Positions 35,623 through 44,897 of a stretch of DNA of 64,000 bases are shown in pieces. Location: assembly GCF_000336915.1 (NCBI RefSeq), contig NZ_AOMD01000025.1, positions 222,431 to 286,430 on the forward strand. Reading direction: 5' to 3'. Position 1 is the first letter of the stretch. Every line of letters begins with the position of its first letter. This DNA is from Halococcus saccharolyticus DSM 5350. GTDB lineage: Archaea; Halobacteriota; Halobacteria; Halobacteriales; Halococcaceae. The position numbers and the translations under genes were made by a program. The notes beneath the pieces are model-generated. The model saw only the letters and a program-made list of their open reading frames with translations. It made no database searches and was not told where the DNA came from.

Positions 35623-36020
35623 AAAGACCTCGCCGTAATAATTTCCAACCTCCTTCTCTTTGAGTACGACCGCGACCTCGCAGTTCTCGTCGGCCGAATT
35701 ATTGTTCCTATATACTAAGAACAATTATCATATTGCCCTACTTTGTCGTTCTCTACTCCGCCAGCACCCAGTTTTGACCATCAGGTCGCAAGAGGCACTC
35801 TCCACAAGTGTCCAACCGGTTTTACAGAAGGTGAGCGACTGATATTACCTAATATAATTGTCTAAAACTCAATACTAAGGGAGAGGTCTCAATCCTGCCT
35901 ATGAAATGTCAATTTAAGCAGCAATGGCAGTAGGGGCCCGACCTGCGACGAGAATTTCTCAGAAATAACGAGAATTTACGAGGAAGCTTTTTGTGCCCAT
36001 TGATACACGGACGAAGTGCG
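35623..36020. other. A+T-rich gap with direct repeats before the HTH gene
   Basis: The 398 bases hold no gene I can support. They are clearly richer in A+T than the core. Two direct repeats CGAGAATTT at 35949-35957 and 35969-35977, 20 bases apart (about two helical turns), lie 44-72 bases before the helix-turn-helix gene start and could be its operator. A third partial copy, CGAGGAAGC, follows at 35979. Confidence 0.5.
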
Positions 36021-36620
36021 ATGTCAGATATCATCGAACGGCGCGTGGTCGAGGAGTGGGGCGATGACCAAGGACGTACGGAAGTTCAGGTATCGCGGAA
36101 CTCAAACCGTGACCGGTACGAGGTGCGCCTCGCCTGCTATCAAGAAAATGGGCGGTTTGCCAACTTCGCCCCTCATGTGGCGGCAGACGAGAAAACCATG
36201 CAGTGTGTGCGGGAGGCCTTCGAGGAATTGGCCCCGGTCGCCCGAGAAGCAAACGAGCGGGAGAAGTTAGCCGATATTTCTGAGCTCGTCGATGAGCTTG
36301 GACATGAGCGGGCCATGGAGGTATTGTCCTCTACCCGAGACTTGGAGGCCAACATCGACCGTCATGACGACGCTGAAGACCTCGGTGACACGCAGGTCAA
36401 GGTAATGGAAGCTATCGCAGAAGGCGTAAATGACTCAAAGGAGATGGGAGACGCGCTTGAAATCACAGAAGAGACAGCTCGGAAGCACCTGCGCGAACTT
36501 TGGGAGGCCGGTTATCTCACTCGTGTTGACGACGAGATGCCCTACACCTACGCAGTCGCTGACCCCGACGAGGGTTCTGAGGCAGTGGTCACTGACGGGG
36601 GCGAGTCAAAAGTCAAGTGA
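36021..36620 (+). CDS. Winged-helix regulator-like protein
   Basis: A 199-residue soluble protein. The first half (MSDIIERRVVEEWGDDQG, then ANFAPHVAADEKTMQCV) is an unassigned alpha/beta region. Residues about 125-175 form a helix-turn-helix: TQVKVMEAIAEGVNDSKEMG, then ALEITEETARKHLRELWEAG and YLTRVDDEMPYTYAVAD, a classic wing with sensor-like start. It may regulate island genes and bind the repeats upstream. The start ATG at 36021 is the one after the promoter-like A+T-rich stretch. Confidence 0.75.
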   Translation: MSDIIERRVVEEWGDDQGRTEVQVSRNSNRDRYEVRLACYQENGRFANFAPHVAADEKTMQCVREAFEELAPVAREANEREKLADISELVDELGHERAMEVLSSTRDLEANIDRHDDAEDLGDTQVKVMEAIAEGVNDSKEMGDALEITEETARKHLRELWEAGYLTRVDDEMPYTYAVADPDEGSEAVVTDGGESKVK

Positions 36621-36783
36621 CCCTATTGTAGGGAGGTAAAATCGAGCGGACGACCATTTCAGAAAAGTTTATTAGTAGCATATGGCAGTTCCACCACGAT
36701 TGAGCCGGATATAGTTGAGAATTTAACTGCTTTCAAATTCGAATAGCATTAAGAACTAACGCAACAGCGTGTGTTCTCCGTGT

Positions 36784-37512
36784 ATGAGTCTGCTCAGTTC
36801 AATCGTGTCTGGTGCCATTGCGGGCTTCCTTGCCACATCTTTGGGAAGCCTGACAGTGCGATGGTGGCAGAAGCCAGTATTAGAATTTGAACCAAGCATT
36901 CTGAGAAACGGCCATACCTCCCAAGGCTGGTTAATGGAATGGTGTAAGTACGAGGTAGAAGTCAGAAACACAGGAAGCTCAGTAGCCACTAATTGTAAAC
37001 TTCGAGTTATTCTTGAGGGCGTACGAAACACAACTGAAACGCGAATTCGGCAAGATGCACAGGAGGGAGGGGCACGAGAACAGGAGGTCAGTGCAGAGAA
37101 AAACTACCAGATTGAGCTGACACAAGGGTGGAGCGAGTCTGAGTCGCCAACCAGAATCGATATCAATAGAGAAGAAATCAGCCGCTTTGAACTTTTTCGT
37201 GTACATTCTGAAGCAGCTGGACCGGAGATGGATACACGTATTGTATTCAGCGAACATGAGCAAATTGATGGAGGTGGTGGCAACTTATCACGGCATTCGG
37301 AACCCATTCGAGTAGAGACATATACCCCCAGAACAAGCTATGAGCCTTTCGTTGATATGAAATCGCAACTCAAAAAGGAGACATTTGAAGAGATAGAGTG
37401 GAACACAAAGAAAGTTATAGTTACCTCCGCTGATGCCAACAAGCTTGAAGGGGAATTAGATGTAACGTGGGAAGATAGCCCCTTACCAGATGTGAATTTA
37501 AAACCAGAGTGA
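36784..37512 (+). CDS. Hypothetical membrane-anchored protein, low G+C
   Basis: A 242-residue protein. Residues 2-22 (MSLLSSIVSGAIAGFLATSL) form one membrane anchor followed by a soluble domain of beta strands with KYEVEVRNTGSSVATNC, typical of an Ig-like or CARDB-like fold, but without clear homology. G+C is around 45%, far below the core, so recent transfer is likely. It starts MSLLSS at 36784. I cannot assign a role. Confidence 0.6.
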   Translation: MSLLSSIVSGAIAGFLATSLGSLTVRWWQKPVLEFEPSILRNGHTSQGWLMEWCKYEVEVRNTGSSVATNCKLRVILEGVRNTTETRIRQDAQEGGAREQEVSAEKNYQIELTQGWSESESPTRIDINREEISRFELFRVHSEAAGPEMDTRIVFSEHEQIDGGGGNLSRHSEPIRVETYTPRTSYEPFVDMKSQLKKETFEEIEWNTKKVIVTSADANKLEGELDVTWEDSPLPDVNLKPE

Positions 37513-37618
37513 GGCAAATGTTCAAAAAGCAGAAATCGTTTGCACAAATCGGACCGGCCTTGATGACGTAGCTGGAAGTATAGGTCAAATTAATTTTACG
37601 ATTCAGGAAGTCGTATAG

Positions 37619-38341
37619 TCACAAATCCCCACTCGAGAATATCAGGCGAGTGCTGTGTTCTTCAAGCCACTGAGCATGTTCTCTATACTGGGGGTCGTAC
37701 TCCACGACAAGCGACCAGAAGGCATCAGTATGGTTCGGTTCTCGAAGGTGGGCGAGTTCGTGGATGACGATGTAGTCAACAATGTCCGACGGAGCCATCA
37801 TGAGTCGCCAGTTCAGTCCGAGCGTTCCTGCGGTCGAGCAGCTTCCCCACTTCGTTCGTTGGTTTCGTATCTCGATTTGCTCGTACTCGACACCCATCTC
37901 CTCGGCATAGTGACTGGCGCGTTTCTCGAAGGTCTCCCGGGCTTTGCGCCGGTAGAGCGTTTCCAAGGCGCGTTTCACTGACGCCTGCTTCACATGGTGC
38001 TCCGAGAGACGGAACTCTCCCTCACGGACCGCGGACGAGGACCGGCGTTCGACCACTATCTCGTGGGGTGTGCCGAGATATAGGAACGTCGCTCCGACCT
38101 CAAATCGTCGGTTCGGCACCTCTTTCCGATACGAATCGTACTTACGCTTCTTCTCGACGACCCACGCCGCGTTCTCCGCCAGCAACGTCTCCGGGTTACT
38201 CTGAGACTCCTGTGGGAGTATCACGACCACGCCGCGAATATCGACATCTATACGCGGCTCGCCAGCTTCGTTGCTGCGACGCACTTCATAGTTCACTGCC
38301 TCGCCGAGCAAGTCGGTTTCACGCGGTCGCGTCTCAGACAT
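37619..38341 (-). CDS. M48/YgjP-type metallopeptidase
   Basis: A 240-residue zinc metallopeptidase. The DUF45/YgjP signature is IEIRNQRTKWGSCSTAGTLG followed by IVIHELAHLREPNHTDAFW, with HELAH as the zinc site and the downstream His/Trp pattern of the family. The ATG at 38341 overlaps the end of hsdR by eight bases, so it is the last gene of the restriction operon. Such peptidases often accompany type I restriction systems; they may turn over HsdR, but the role is inference. Confidence 0.9.
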   Translation of the reverse strand: MSETRPRETDLLGEAVNYEVRRSNEAGEPRIDVDIRGVVVILPQESQSNPETLLAENAAWVVEKKRKYDSYRKEVPNRRFEVGATFLYLGTPHEIVVERRSSSAVREGEFRLSEHHVKQASVKRALETLYRRKARETFEKRASHYAEEMGVEYEQIEIRNQRTKWGSCSTAGTLGLNWRLMMAPSDIVDYIVIHELAHLREPNHTDAFWSLVVEYDPQYREHAQWLEEHSTRLIFSSGDL

Positions 38342-41288
38342 AGTTCTCGATGAGGTAGGTCCGAACCGCGTCCGCAAACTCGTCGTCCTGCATCAGATGG
38401 CCGAGGTCGTGCTCAACGACGAGCGTATCCAAGAGTACATGCTCGATATCTTGGAGTGTTTGCTGGTTCGTCTCCCAGCCGGGATAGTCACGGTCCACCT
38501 GCTCATCGAACCGCGCTGCGATGTCCTCGGCCACTGCCTCGGCTTGGTCATCGGAATCGATAGCATCTGGGGTCTCTTCGGACAAGTGAGTGTAGATAGC
38601 GAACTCCGCACCATCCATGCTGCGCTCGTTGGCCTCCTCTTCGACCGCCAGTACCTCCTCCTCAACGGATTTCAGTGCCTCGACGGCTTCGGGGTCCGCC
38701 ATGTCGCCACCTTGCCAGCGCTCGACGATATCGTTGACGCGCTCACTCAGACGCTTGTACCGTGGGTTCTGACCCGTTCGTGGATGGAGGTGGTCACGCG
38801 TGGCGTGAGCGACCTGCGACGCCTTCACGCCGGGGTTGTCCAGCCCCTCGGCGTTTTCAAGAAACTCCTCGCCAAGCTTGTACGTGGGGAAGTCGCGTCG
38901 TATCTCACCCACGTCGATGTTGCCTTCGAGGATGTCGCGGGTCTTCTCACGCATGTCCTCCTCGGGTGTGTCCTCACCCGAGGTGGTTCTCTGGAACGCG
39001 ACGTGGACACGGCTCAGCCACTTGTACTGGTCCTGTATTCCCTCCTCGATGAGCCGGCCGTCGGGAGCAACGGACTCGTAGAGGTTCTGGAGACGGCGGA
39101 AGCCCTGCTTGAACTCGCGACGTTCGGGATGGGTACTGACGCGCTCGACGGCTTCGTAGGTAGCCTCTTGGCTGTCATCCTTGGGGATATCGTCGAAGAG
39201 ACCCATCACCATCTCCAACTGCTCAACGAGGTCGTCGAAGAGCTCGTTTTTGTCGCGAGCGGCGTAGGCTTTCGTCTCGGCATCGTAATCGAGCGCCTCG
39301 TCAATGTTCTCGAAGACGCCCTGGAAGTCCACGATTTCGCCGTTCTCTTTGCCCGCGGCAGGCCGGTTCGTCCGGGCGATGGCCTGCATCAAGTTGTGGT
39401 TCTTCAGGTCCCGGTCGAGGTACATCGTCTTCAGTACCGGCGCGTCGAACCCCGTCAGGAGCATACCATGGACGACCAGTAGCTCCGGCGTGTCCCCCTG
39501 TTTGAACTGCTTGACTATCTGGTCGCGTTCCTCCGAGTCGGTGTGGAACTGCTTGATGAGGTCCGAGTCGTCGTTGGTCGCGGTGTAGAGCACTTCGACC
39601 TCGTCCTCGCCACGTTGCTCAACGAGGCGTTCGCCGTACATCGCGGCAGACCGCCGACTGGGCGTGACGACCATTCCCTTCCAGCCGTTCGGCGCAACGT
39701 GCTCATCGTAGTGCTGGTCGATTTCCTCGACAGTCCGGTCAACCCGCGGTCCGAATTCGGCGAGCGTGGTCGCGGTGACGGTCTCGCGGATGAACTCGCG
39801 TTTCTCCTCGGTACTCATGCCGCGGAACTGGTGTTCGAACTCCTCGTCGAGACCCGCCTCATCGATGTCCCACTCCATCTCGTGACGGAGCGTGAAGTAC
39901 ACCGGAAGGATTAGTTCGTCCTCGATGCCCTGCCTGACCGAGTAGCGATGGAGGTAGTCCTCGTCTTCGGGAGAGAACTCGCGGAAGGTGTTCTTGTCCT
40001 TCTCCCGCTCGCCCTCGCGGACGGGCGTGCCGGTGAATCCAAAGTGAGAGCACTGCGGGAGCGCCGCATCAAGGCGGCTCCCGAGGTCGGCTTCCATGAA
40101 GCGATGAGCCTCGTCGCTCATCACGACGACCTCGTCGTTGCCTTGGGTGTCCGGCTCGACGTCCTCGAACTTCTGGATAGTCGTGAGAACGAGCTGGCTC
40201 TGGCCTTCTTCGATGAGTTGCTGGAGATGGCTGATGCTCTCGGCCTCGGTCCACCGCTCCAGCGTAAGGTTCGCCAGTTGGTCGCGCATCTGGCTGTTGA
40301 GCTTGTCCGTGTCGACGATGATGAACACCTGCGGGTTGGTGGTGGCGGCCCGTGAGAGAAGGTTCTCGGCCGCATAGAGCATCGTGAACGACTTGCCTGA
40401 GCCTTGGGTATGCCAGATGAGCCCGCGGTCGTGCTCGCCCTCACGCACTCTGTCAAGGATGGCGTTGACGGCGTAGTATTGCATATATCGCGGGACGATT
40501 TTCGCGTCGCCGCCGGCCTGCCGCTCGTAGAACACGAAATTCTTCAGCAGGTCGAGAAGCGTCTCGGGGTTACAGAGCGCCAGCATGGCCTGCTTCATCT
40601 CGTTGGGGTCTTCATAGACCCGCGGCGCGTCGTTCCATGGCTCGTAGAACTCCTTGGGTGCGCCGACAGCCCCATACCGGAGTTCCATCGTGTCGGCGGC
40701 GATATTGAACAGGCCAGGGACGAACAGCCGAGGTACGTCCTCCTCGTAGGTCAGCAGGTCGCTCACAGCGTCGTGCCAGTCGTTGTCCTGTGCGAGGCTC
40801 TTGAGTTCCATCGTCACCAGCGGGATGCCGTTGACGAACAGATTCACGTCCGGGCGGATGGTCGTCCCGCGCGAGACGGAGAACTGATTGACTGCATGGA
40901 AACGGTTGTTCTCGGGTACCTTGTGGTCAATCAGGTCGACGTAGATGGTTTCGCTCGAACCGTCGGCCTGCTGGACCGAGAAGGTCTTCCCCTTGGTGAG
41001 GAGTTCGTGAAACGCCTGATTGCCGTCCAGCAGGTTCTCGTGGTCGAGGTCACGTTTCAACGAGGAGATGAATTTGTCCACGTTGTCCGCGGTCACGTCG
41101 TCGTTGAGGTTGACTACCTGCTCGGCCAGTAGGTCCCAGTAGACGACTTCGTTGCTCCGACGGTCATACTTGCTATCGAGAACGTCCGCACCCCAACTTC
41201 CGTCCTGCCCGTGAGTTTCCCAGCCGACACCATCGAGCCACGAGAGCAGTGACCGCTCGACACCGCCCTCGTTCGGGACGCTCACCAT
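38334..41288 (-). CDS. hsdR: Type I restriction enzyme, HsdR subunit
   Basis: A 984-residue motor-nuclease that cuts unmethylated DNA. The PD-(D/E)xK nuclease is at RPDVNLFVNGIPLVTMELKS (near 145-165). The SF2 helicase has Walker A IWHTQGSGKSFTML (near 290), DEAH in VVMSDEAHRFMEAD and motif VI QAIARTNRPA. A C-terminal helical domain contacts HsdM. I use the ATG at 41288 (MVSVPNEGGVERSLL) since further in-frame codons overlap vapB. It is separated from hsdS by the vapBC pair and overlaps the metallopeptidase gene. Confidence 0.95.
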   Translation of the reverse strand: MVSVPNEGGVERSLLSWLDGVGWETHGQDGSWGADVLDSKYDRRSNEVVYWDLLAEQVVNLNDDVTADNVDKFISSLKRDLDHENLLDGNQAFHELLTKGKTFSVQQADGSSETIYVDLIDHKVPENNRFHAVNQFSVSRGTTIRPDVNLFVNGIPLVTMELKSLAQDNDWHDAVSDLLTYEEDVPRLFVPGLFNIAADTMELRYGAVGAPKEFYEPWNDAPRVYEDPNEMKQAMLALCNPETLLDLLKNFVFYERQAGGDAKIVPRYMQYYAVNAILDRVREGEHDRGLIWHTQGSGKSFTMLYAAENLLSRAATTNPQVFIIVDTDKLNSQMRDQLANLTLERWTEAESISHLQQLIEEGQSQLVLTTIQKFEDVEPDTQGNDEVVVMSDEAHRFMEADLGSRLDAALPQCSHFGFTGTPVREGEREKDKNTFREFSPEDEDYLHRYSVRQGIEDELILPVYFTLRHEMEWDIDEAGLDEEFEHQFRGMSTEEKREFIRETVTATTLAEFGPRVDRTVEEIDQHYDEHVAPNGWKGMVVTPSRRSAAMYGERLVEQRGEDEVEVLYTATNDDSDLIKQFHTDSEERDQIVKQFKQGDTPELLVVHGMLLTGFDAPVLKTMYLDRDLKNHNLMQAIARTNRPAAGKENGEIVDFQGVFENIDEALDYDAETKAYAARDKNELFDDLVEQLEMVMGLFDDIPKDDSQEATYEAVERVSTHPERREFKQGFRRLQNLYESVAPDGRLIEEGIQDQYKWLSRVHVAFQRTTSGEDTPEEDMREKTRDILEGNIDVGEIRRDFPTYKLGEEFLENAEGLDNPGVKASQVAHATRDHLHPRTGQNPRYKRLSERVNDIVERWQGGDMADPEAVEALKSVEEEVLAVEEEANERSMDGAEFAIYTHLSEETPDAIDSDDQAEAVAEDIAARFDEQVDRDYPGWETNQQTLQDIEHVLLDTLVVEHDLGHLMQDDEFADAVRTYLIENYV

Positions 41289-41395
41289 GGACCGGCGTTC
41301 GGCGAGGTATGACAAGATTCTGTCGGTGGTCGAACGAAAGAAGCCGACGGGGTCCGAACCCTGATTACTGTAGAGCGTCAACGCTGTCAACAAGA

Positions 41396-41626
41396 ATGTC
41401 ACAACAGGTTCGGCTTCAAGACCACGTGTACGAGCGCATCCGGTCGAACAAGCGCGACGACGAGTCGTTCAGCGAGGCCGTCGAGCGGCTCATCGGTGAC
41501 CGGTCGTTGCGCGACCTCTGTGGCGTGTTCGACGAGAACGAGGTGGCCGAGATGCGCGACGCCATCGATGCCGCCGACGAGCGAGACCGCGACGAAGCCC
41601 GCGAGGTCGCCGAGTGCTTCGAGTGA
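41396..41626 (+). CDS. vapB: VapB-type antitoxin
   Basis: A 76-residue antitoxin of the COG1753/DUF217 group. It opens MSQQVRLQDHVYERIRSN, a ribbon-like DNA-binding start, continues DESFSEAVERLIGD and ends in an acidic Glu/Asp-rich helix that should wrap the toxin. The stop overlaps or adjoins the GTG start of vapC. The pair lies on the plus strand inside the minus-strand restriction operon, between hsdS and hsdR. Confidence 0.88.
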   Translation: MSQQVRLQDHVYERIRSNKRDDESFSEAVERLIGDRSLRDLCGVFDENEVAEMRDAIDAADERDRDEAREVAECFE

Positions 41627-42024
41627 TTGTCGATACGAGCTTCGTCCTGGATGTCATCGGCGACGTGGAGGCGGCCGTCTCAATGGAACGGGAACTCGAA
41701 GCCGAGGGTGTGCCACTCGTCATGCCGGCGATGACCGTGCTGGAACTCTATATCGGTGTGGGGAAGGTGGCGAACTCCCCCGCCGAGCGCCGGACCGTCG
41801 AGGCGGTGCTGGATTCGTACCCGCTGGTGGAGATGACTCCCTCGATTGCTCGGCGTGCCGGACGACTCCTCGGCGAGCGCATGGCCGACGATGACGACGG
41901 TCCCGGCATCGGGAAGGGTGATGCGGCAATCGCCGCGACCGCCATCGAACGCGACGAACCCGTTCTCGCTGGCGATTCGCACTTCGGCACGATTCCCGGC
42001 GTCGCGCTCGAAACCTATCGGTGA
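41623..42024 (+). CDS. vapC: VapC-type PIN-domain toxin ribonuclease
   Basis: A 133-residue PIN-domain RNase. The first acid is in VIVDTSFVLDVIGD, a second Glu in AMTVLELYIGVGKV, and the C-terminal acidic pair is in GKGDAAIAATAIERDEPVLAGDSHFG. I use the GTG at 41623 overlapping the vapB stop (GTGA), giving MIVDTS as in many VapC proteins; GTG at 41614 would add three residues. The C-terminus is two bases from the hsdS stop. It cuts RNA, often tRNA, when the antitoxin is lost. Confidence 0.9.
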   Translation: MIVDTSFVLDVIGDVEAAVSMERELEAEGVPLVMPAMTVLELYIGVGKVANSPAERRTVEAVLDSYPLVEMTPSIARRAGRLLGERMADDDDGPGIGKGDAAIAATAIERDEPVLAGDSHFGTIPGVALETYR

Positions 42025-42025
42025 G

Positions 42026-43306
42026 TCAGCCGTGCGCCAGCACCGCCTCGGGGATGTCGATGTCCGCCTCGTGGGTGCGGACCGTACCAGAGAGCAGGTC
42101 CTGCATGAGACCCTGTTTGACCCTCCGTAGCTGTTCCTTCTCTTCTTCGTAGATACTAACTTGGCTGTCGACGCGAGACAGGTCTTCAGCGATTTCCTCT
42201 TGTTCCTCTTTTGGTGGGAGGGGGAATCGAAAGTTAGCGGCCATTGTTTTGTTGATTGATGGGACGGTGCCGGTCTGCGCGACTGCATTGAAGTCGACCA
42301 GTGTGGATGCGTAATACAGATACTCCGGATTGATTTCTTCAGGAATCCAACCCATGATGTTATCGTCAAAGGCGGTGTCCTCACCTGTGATACGAGTCTT
42401 GTTCAGTAATAGCGCTTCACCGACGCGAGGATGAATGACCGTATTCTCGGGGAAAACGTTCTTGCTCAATTCATCAAGTACCTCGTCGGTAACTCTGTTC
42501 GTGACTTCTTGAATAGATTTATCATTTCCGGGTAAATTCATGTCCTCAACCTTTATCACCGCACGTGAGCCAGCGTGACCCTTCTGAAACTCTCTGGGAA
42601 AAGATTTGCCACTCACGATTTCGGCTACGTCACCTAATCGGACGACAGACCAATGTTGTGGAATCGTCACCCTCCGTGTGCCTACGATACCATCTTGTCG
42701 CTCTCCGCTCGCATCCGATGCGATTACTCGCCTCCTGATGTACCCCCGTTGGACCCGCTCAGTCTGTTCGATGATTTCTTCGGTCTTCTGAATCGCTTGG
42801 TCAAGGGTGTAGAGTACGGTGGCGATTTTGCGCTGTTCTTTATATGATGGATATGGTGCAGCTACGTTACCAATCGTGGATTGATTGAGAAGTGGTTGAG
42901 CGGTTTTGGTCGCAAGCGCCCCCAATTCTCTATTAGATAAGCAGTAAAACAGAAAATCGGTGTTGATGTCGTCAGATGGTTGCGCTTGAATCGCGTTGTC
43001 TGAAACCCACACTGGTTGATATGCTTTCTCAACTTCACCGACCGCGCCAACACGACCAAAAATCAGACCTCCGTCGAAATTCGATTCGGAGTGTGAACCG
43101 ATAGGGCCATTTGAGCCATATACAGGATATTGTTTCACCCCTTCATCGGCATGGTCAGTTGCTTTTCCATTTCGTAGTTCACACAGGGACTCAACGTTTT
43201 TCGTATCCCAATCTGATGGAATCCGGCCAGCCGCTGTTTCCACGAACTCAGCTTTATCTTCAGGCTGTGGCTTGGCAAACTCGTCAAGCGACGCCTCCTC
43301 ACTCAT
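42026..43306 (-). CDS. hsdS: Type I restriction-modification specificity subunit HsdS
   Basis: A 426-residue protein that sets the recognition sequence. Two target-recognition domains are each followed by a conserved helix: IPSDWDTKNVESLCELRNGK (near 30-50) and ITIPQHWSVVRLGDVAEIVSGK-like near 220-240, with helices PYPSYKEQRKIATVLYTLDQ and FPLPPKEEQEEIAEDLSRVD. The overlap with hsdM is eight bases. TRD sequences are not similar enough to known sites to predict the target. The lower G+C in parts is usual for exchanged TRDs. Confidence 0.94.
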   Translation of the reverse strand: MSEEASLDEFAKPQPEDKAEFVETAAGRIPSDWDTKNVESLCELRNGKATDHADEGVKQYPVYGSNGPIGSHSESNFDGGLIFGRVGAVGEVEKAYQPVWVSDNAIQAQPSDDINTDFLFYCLSNRELGALATKTAQPLLNQSTIGNVAAPYPSYKEQRKIATVLYTLDQAIQKTEEIIEQTERVQRGYIRRRVIASDASGERQDGIVGTRRVTIPQHWSVVRLGDVAEIVSGKSFPREFQKGHAGSRAVIKVEDMNLPGNDKSIQEVTNRVTDEVLDELSKNVFPENTVIHPRVGEALLLNKTRITGEDTAFDDNIMGWIPEEINPEYLYYASTLVDFNAVAQTGTVPSINKTMAANFRFPLPPKEEQEEIAEDLSRVDSQVSIYEEEKEQLRRVKQGLMQDLLSGTVRTHEADIDIPEAVLAHG

Positions 43307-44795
43307 AGTTCAGCGCCTCCATGTGCTGGTCCATCCGCGCCTCTATCTCGTCGCGTTCGGTCTGCAACTCCCGGAGTTTCCCGAGTTCCGCGCTCACGTC
43401 AATGTCCTCCTCGGGTTCGGTCGTATCGACGTACAGCGCGATGTTCAGGTTGTAATCGTTCTCCCGAATCTCCTCCAGCGCCACCGTGCGACTGACGCGC
43501 TCCTCAGTCGTCCAGTCACGAACGTTCGCCACGATGCGGTCGACCCCCTCGTCGGTGAGTTCGTTCTGATTCGAGAGTTCGTCGTAGAACGCCTCGTCGG
43601 CGGCGTGGACGAACTGGACTTCGTTCTCGCGCTCGGCCGGCTTGTCGGTGTTCAACACGAGGATGGCCGACGGAATCGAGTTGTTCTGGAAGAGGTTCTC
43701 GGGCAGTCCGACGATGGCCTCCACCATGTCGTTTTCGAGCATCGGCTCCCGGTAGCGTGATTCGTGCTTGCGGAAGAGCACGCCGTGGGGGATGACGATA
43801 GCGGCTTTACCACCCGAGTCGTCGCCGCGCTTGGGGTCTTTCAGTTGCTCGGCCATGTGCATGATGAAGGCGTAGTCACCCCGGTCGGCCCGCGGGAGTT
43901 TCTCGTGCCAGTCGAAGCGGCCATACGCGTCGTCTTGGAGGTCGTCCTTCCCCCAGTCAGCCGAGAACGGGAAGTTCGCGAGCACGCGGTCGAACCGCTC
44001 CAGTTCGTCGCCGTTGGTGAACTGCGGGTTCGATAGCGAGTCCTCGCGCTCGATGGTCCCGTTGAGCGCATGGATGGAGAGGTTCATTTTGGCGATGGCC
44101 GCGATGTCGGGGTTGATTTCCTGCCCCGTGAACGTGAGCTTCGAGGGGTTGCCACCCTGCTCGCGGTAGTACTTCGCGGCCTCGATGAGCATCCCACTGG
44201 AGCCGACCGTCGGGTCGTGGAAGGTGTCACCATCCTCGAACTCGTCGACGAGCCGGACACACAGTTGAACGATGTGCGGCGGCGTGAAGAACTGTCCGCC
44301 GGATTTCCCTTCTTCCTCGGCGAAGTGACGAACCAGATCCATGTACGCCTCGCCGAGCATGTCCGGCGGCACGTTCTCGCGATCGAGGTCGTACTTGCTG
44401 AGGTGCTCGACGAGCTTCCCGAGCCGGTCGTCGTTGAGCGCGTCGGCATCGATGTAGTCCGCTCGGAAGAGACCTTGGAGTTCGGGGTTCTCCTCGGTCA
44501 GCGCGTCGAACGCTTCGTTGAGCGCTTGGTCGACGTTATCGCTAACGGCGCGGAGGTCTTCCCAGAGGTAGCCTTCAGGAACGACGGGCGTATCGAAGAG
44601 CTTCGGCCGACGAGCGTAGTCCTCGCCATAGTCGTCGAGATTCTCTTGATACTGTTTCTCGAACTCGTCGGAGATGGTCTTGTAGTAGACCAGCGGGAGG
44701 ATGTACTCCTTGTAGTCAGTCGAGTCGACTGCATCACGAATGATATCCGCACACTTGAACAGATGAGAGTCGAGCTCATCAAGCGTCAGGGGCAT
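43299..44795 (-). CDS. hsdM: Type I DNA methyltransferase HsdM
   Basis: A 498-residue adenine-N6 methyltransferase that protects host sites and works with HsdS. The N-terminal HsdM_N helix bundle begins LTLDELDSHLFKCADII. SAM-binding motif I is HDPTVGSSGMLIEAAKYY (near 200), and catalytic motif IV is read as VLANFPFSADWGK (NFPF instead of the usual NPPF/Y; near 275). It is the first gene of the operon, 102 bases from the divergent DUF6884 gene. The last bases overlap hsdS. Confidence 0.95.
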   Translation of the reverse strand: MPLTLDELDSHLFKCADIIRDAVDSTDYKEYILPLVYYKTISDEFEKQYQENLDDYGEDYARRPKLFDTPVVPEGYLWEDLRAVSDNVDQALNEAFDALTEENPELQGLFRADYIDADALNDDRLGKLVEHLSKYDLDRENVPPDMLGEAYMDLVRHFAEEEGKSGGQFFTPPHIVQLCVRLVDEFEDGDTFHDPTVGSSGMLIEAAKYYREQGGNPSKLTFTGQEINPDIAAIAKMNLSIHALNGTIEREDSLSNPQFTNGDELERFDRVLANFPFSADWGKDDLQDDAYGRFDWHEKLPRADRGDYAFIMHMAEQLKDPKRGDDSGGKAAIVIPHGVLFRKHESRYREPMLENDMVEAIVGLPENLFQNNSIPSAILVLNTDKPAERENEVQFVHAADEAFYDELSNQNELTDEGVDRIVANVRDWTTEERVSRTVALEEIRENDYNLNIALYVDTTEPEEDIDVSAELGKLRELQTERDEIEARMDQHMEALNYE

Positions 44796-44897
44796 ACCGT
44801 ATCCATATCCGTGAGGGTCTTAGACTTCATGGTGAGCAGGACGCACTTGTAGGAATTGCGAGCAAAATATATGCTGAGCCACAACACATCCTCACAC

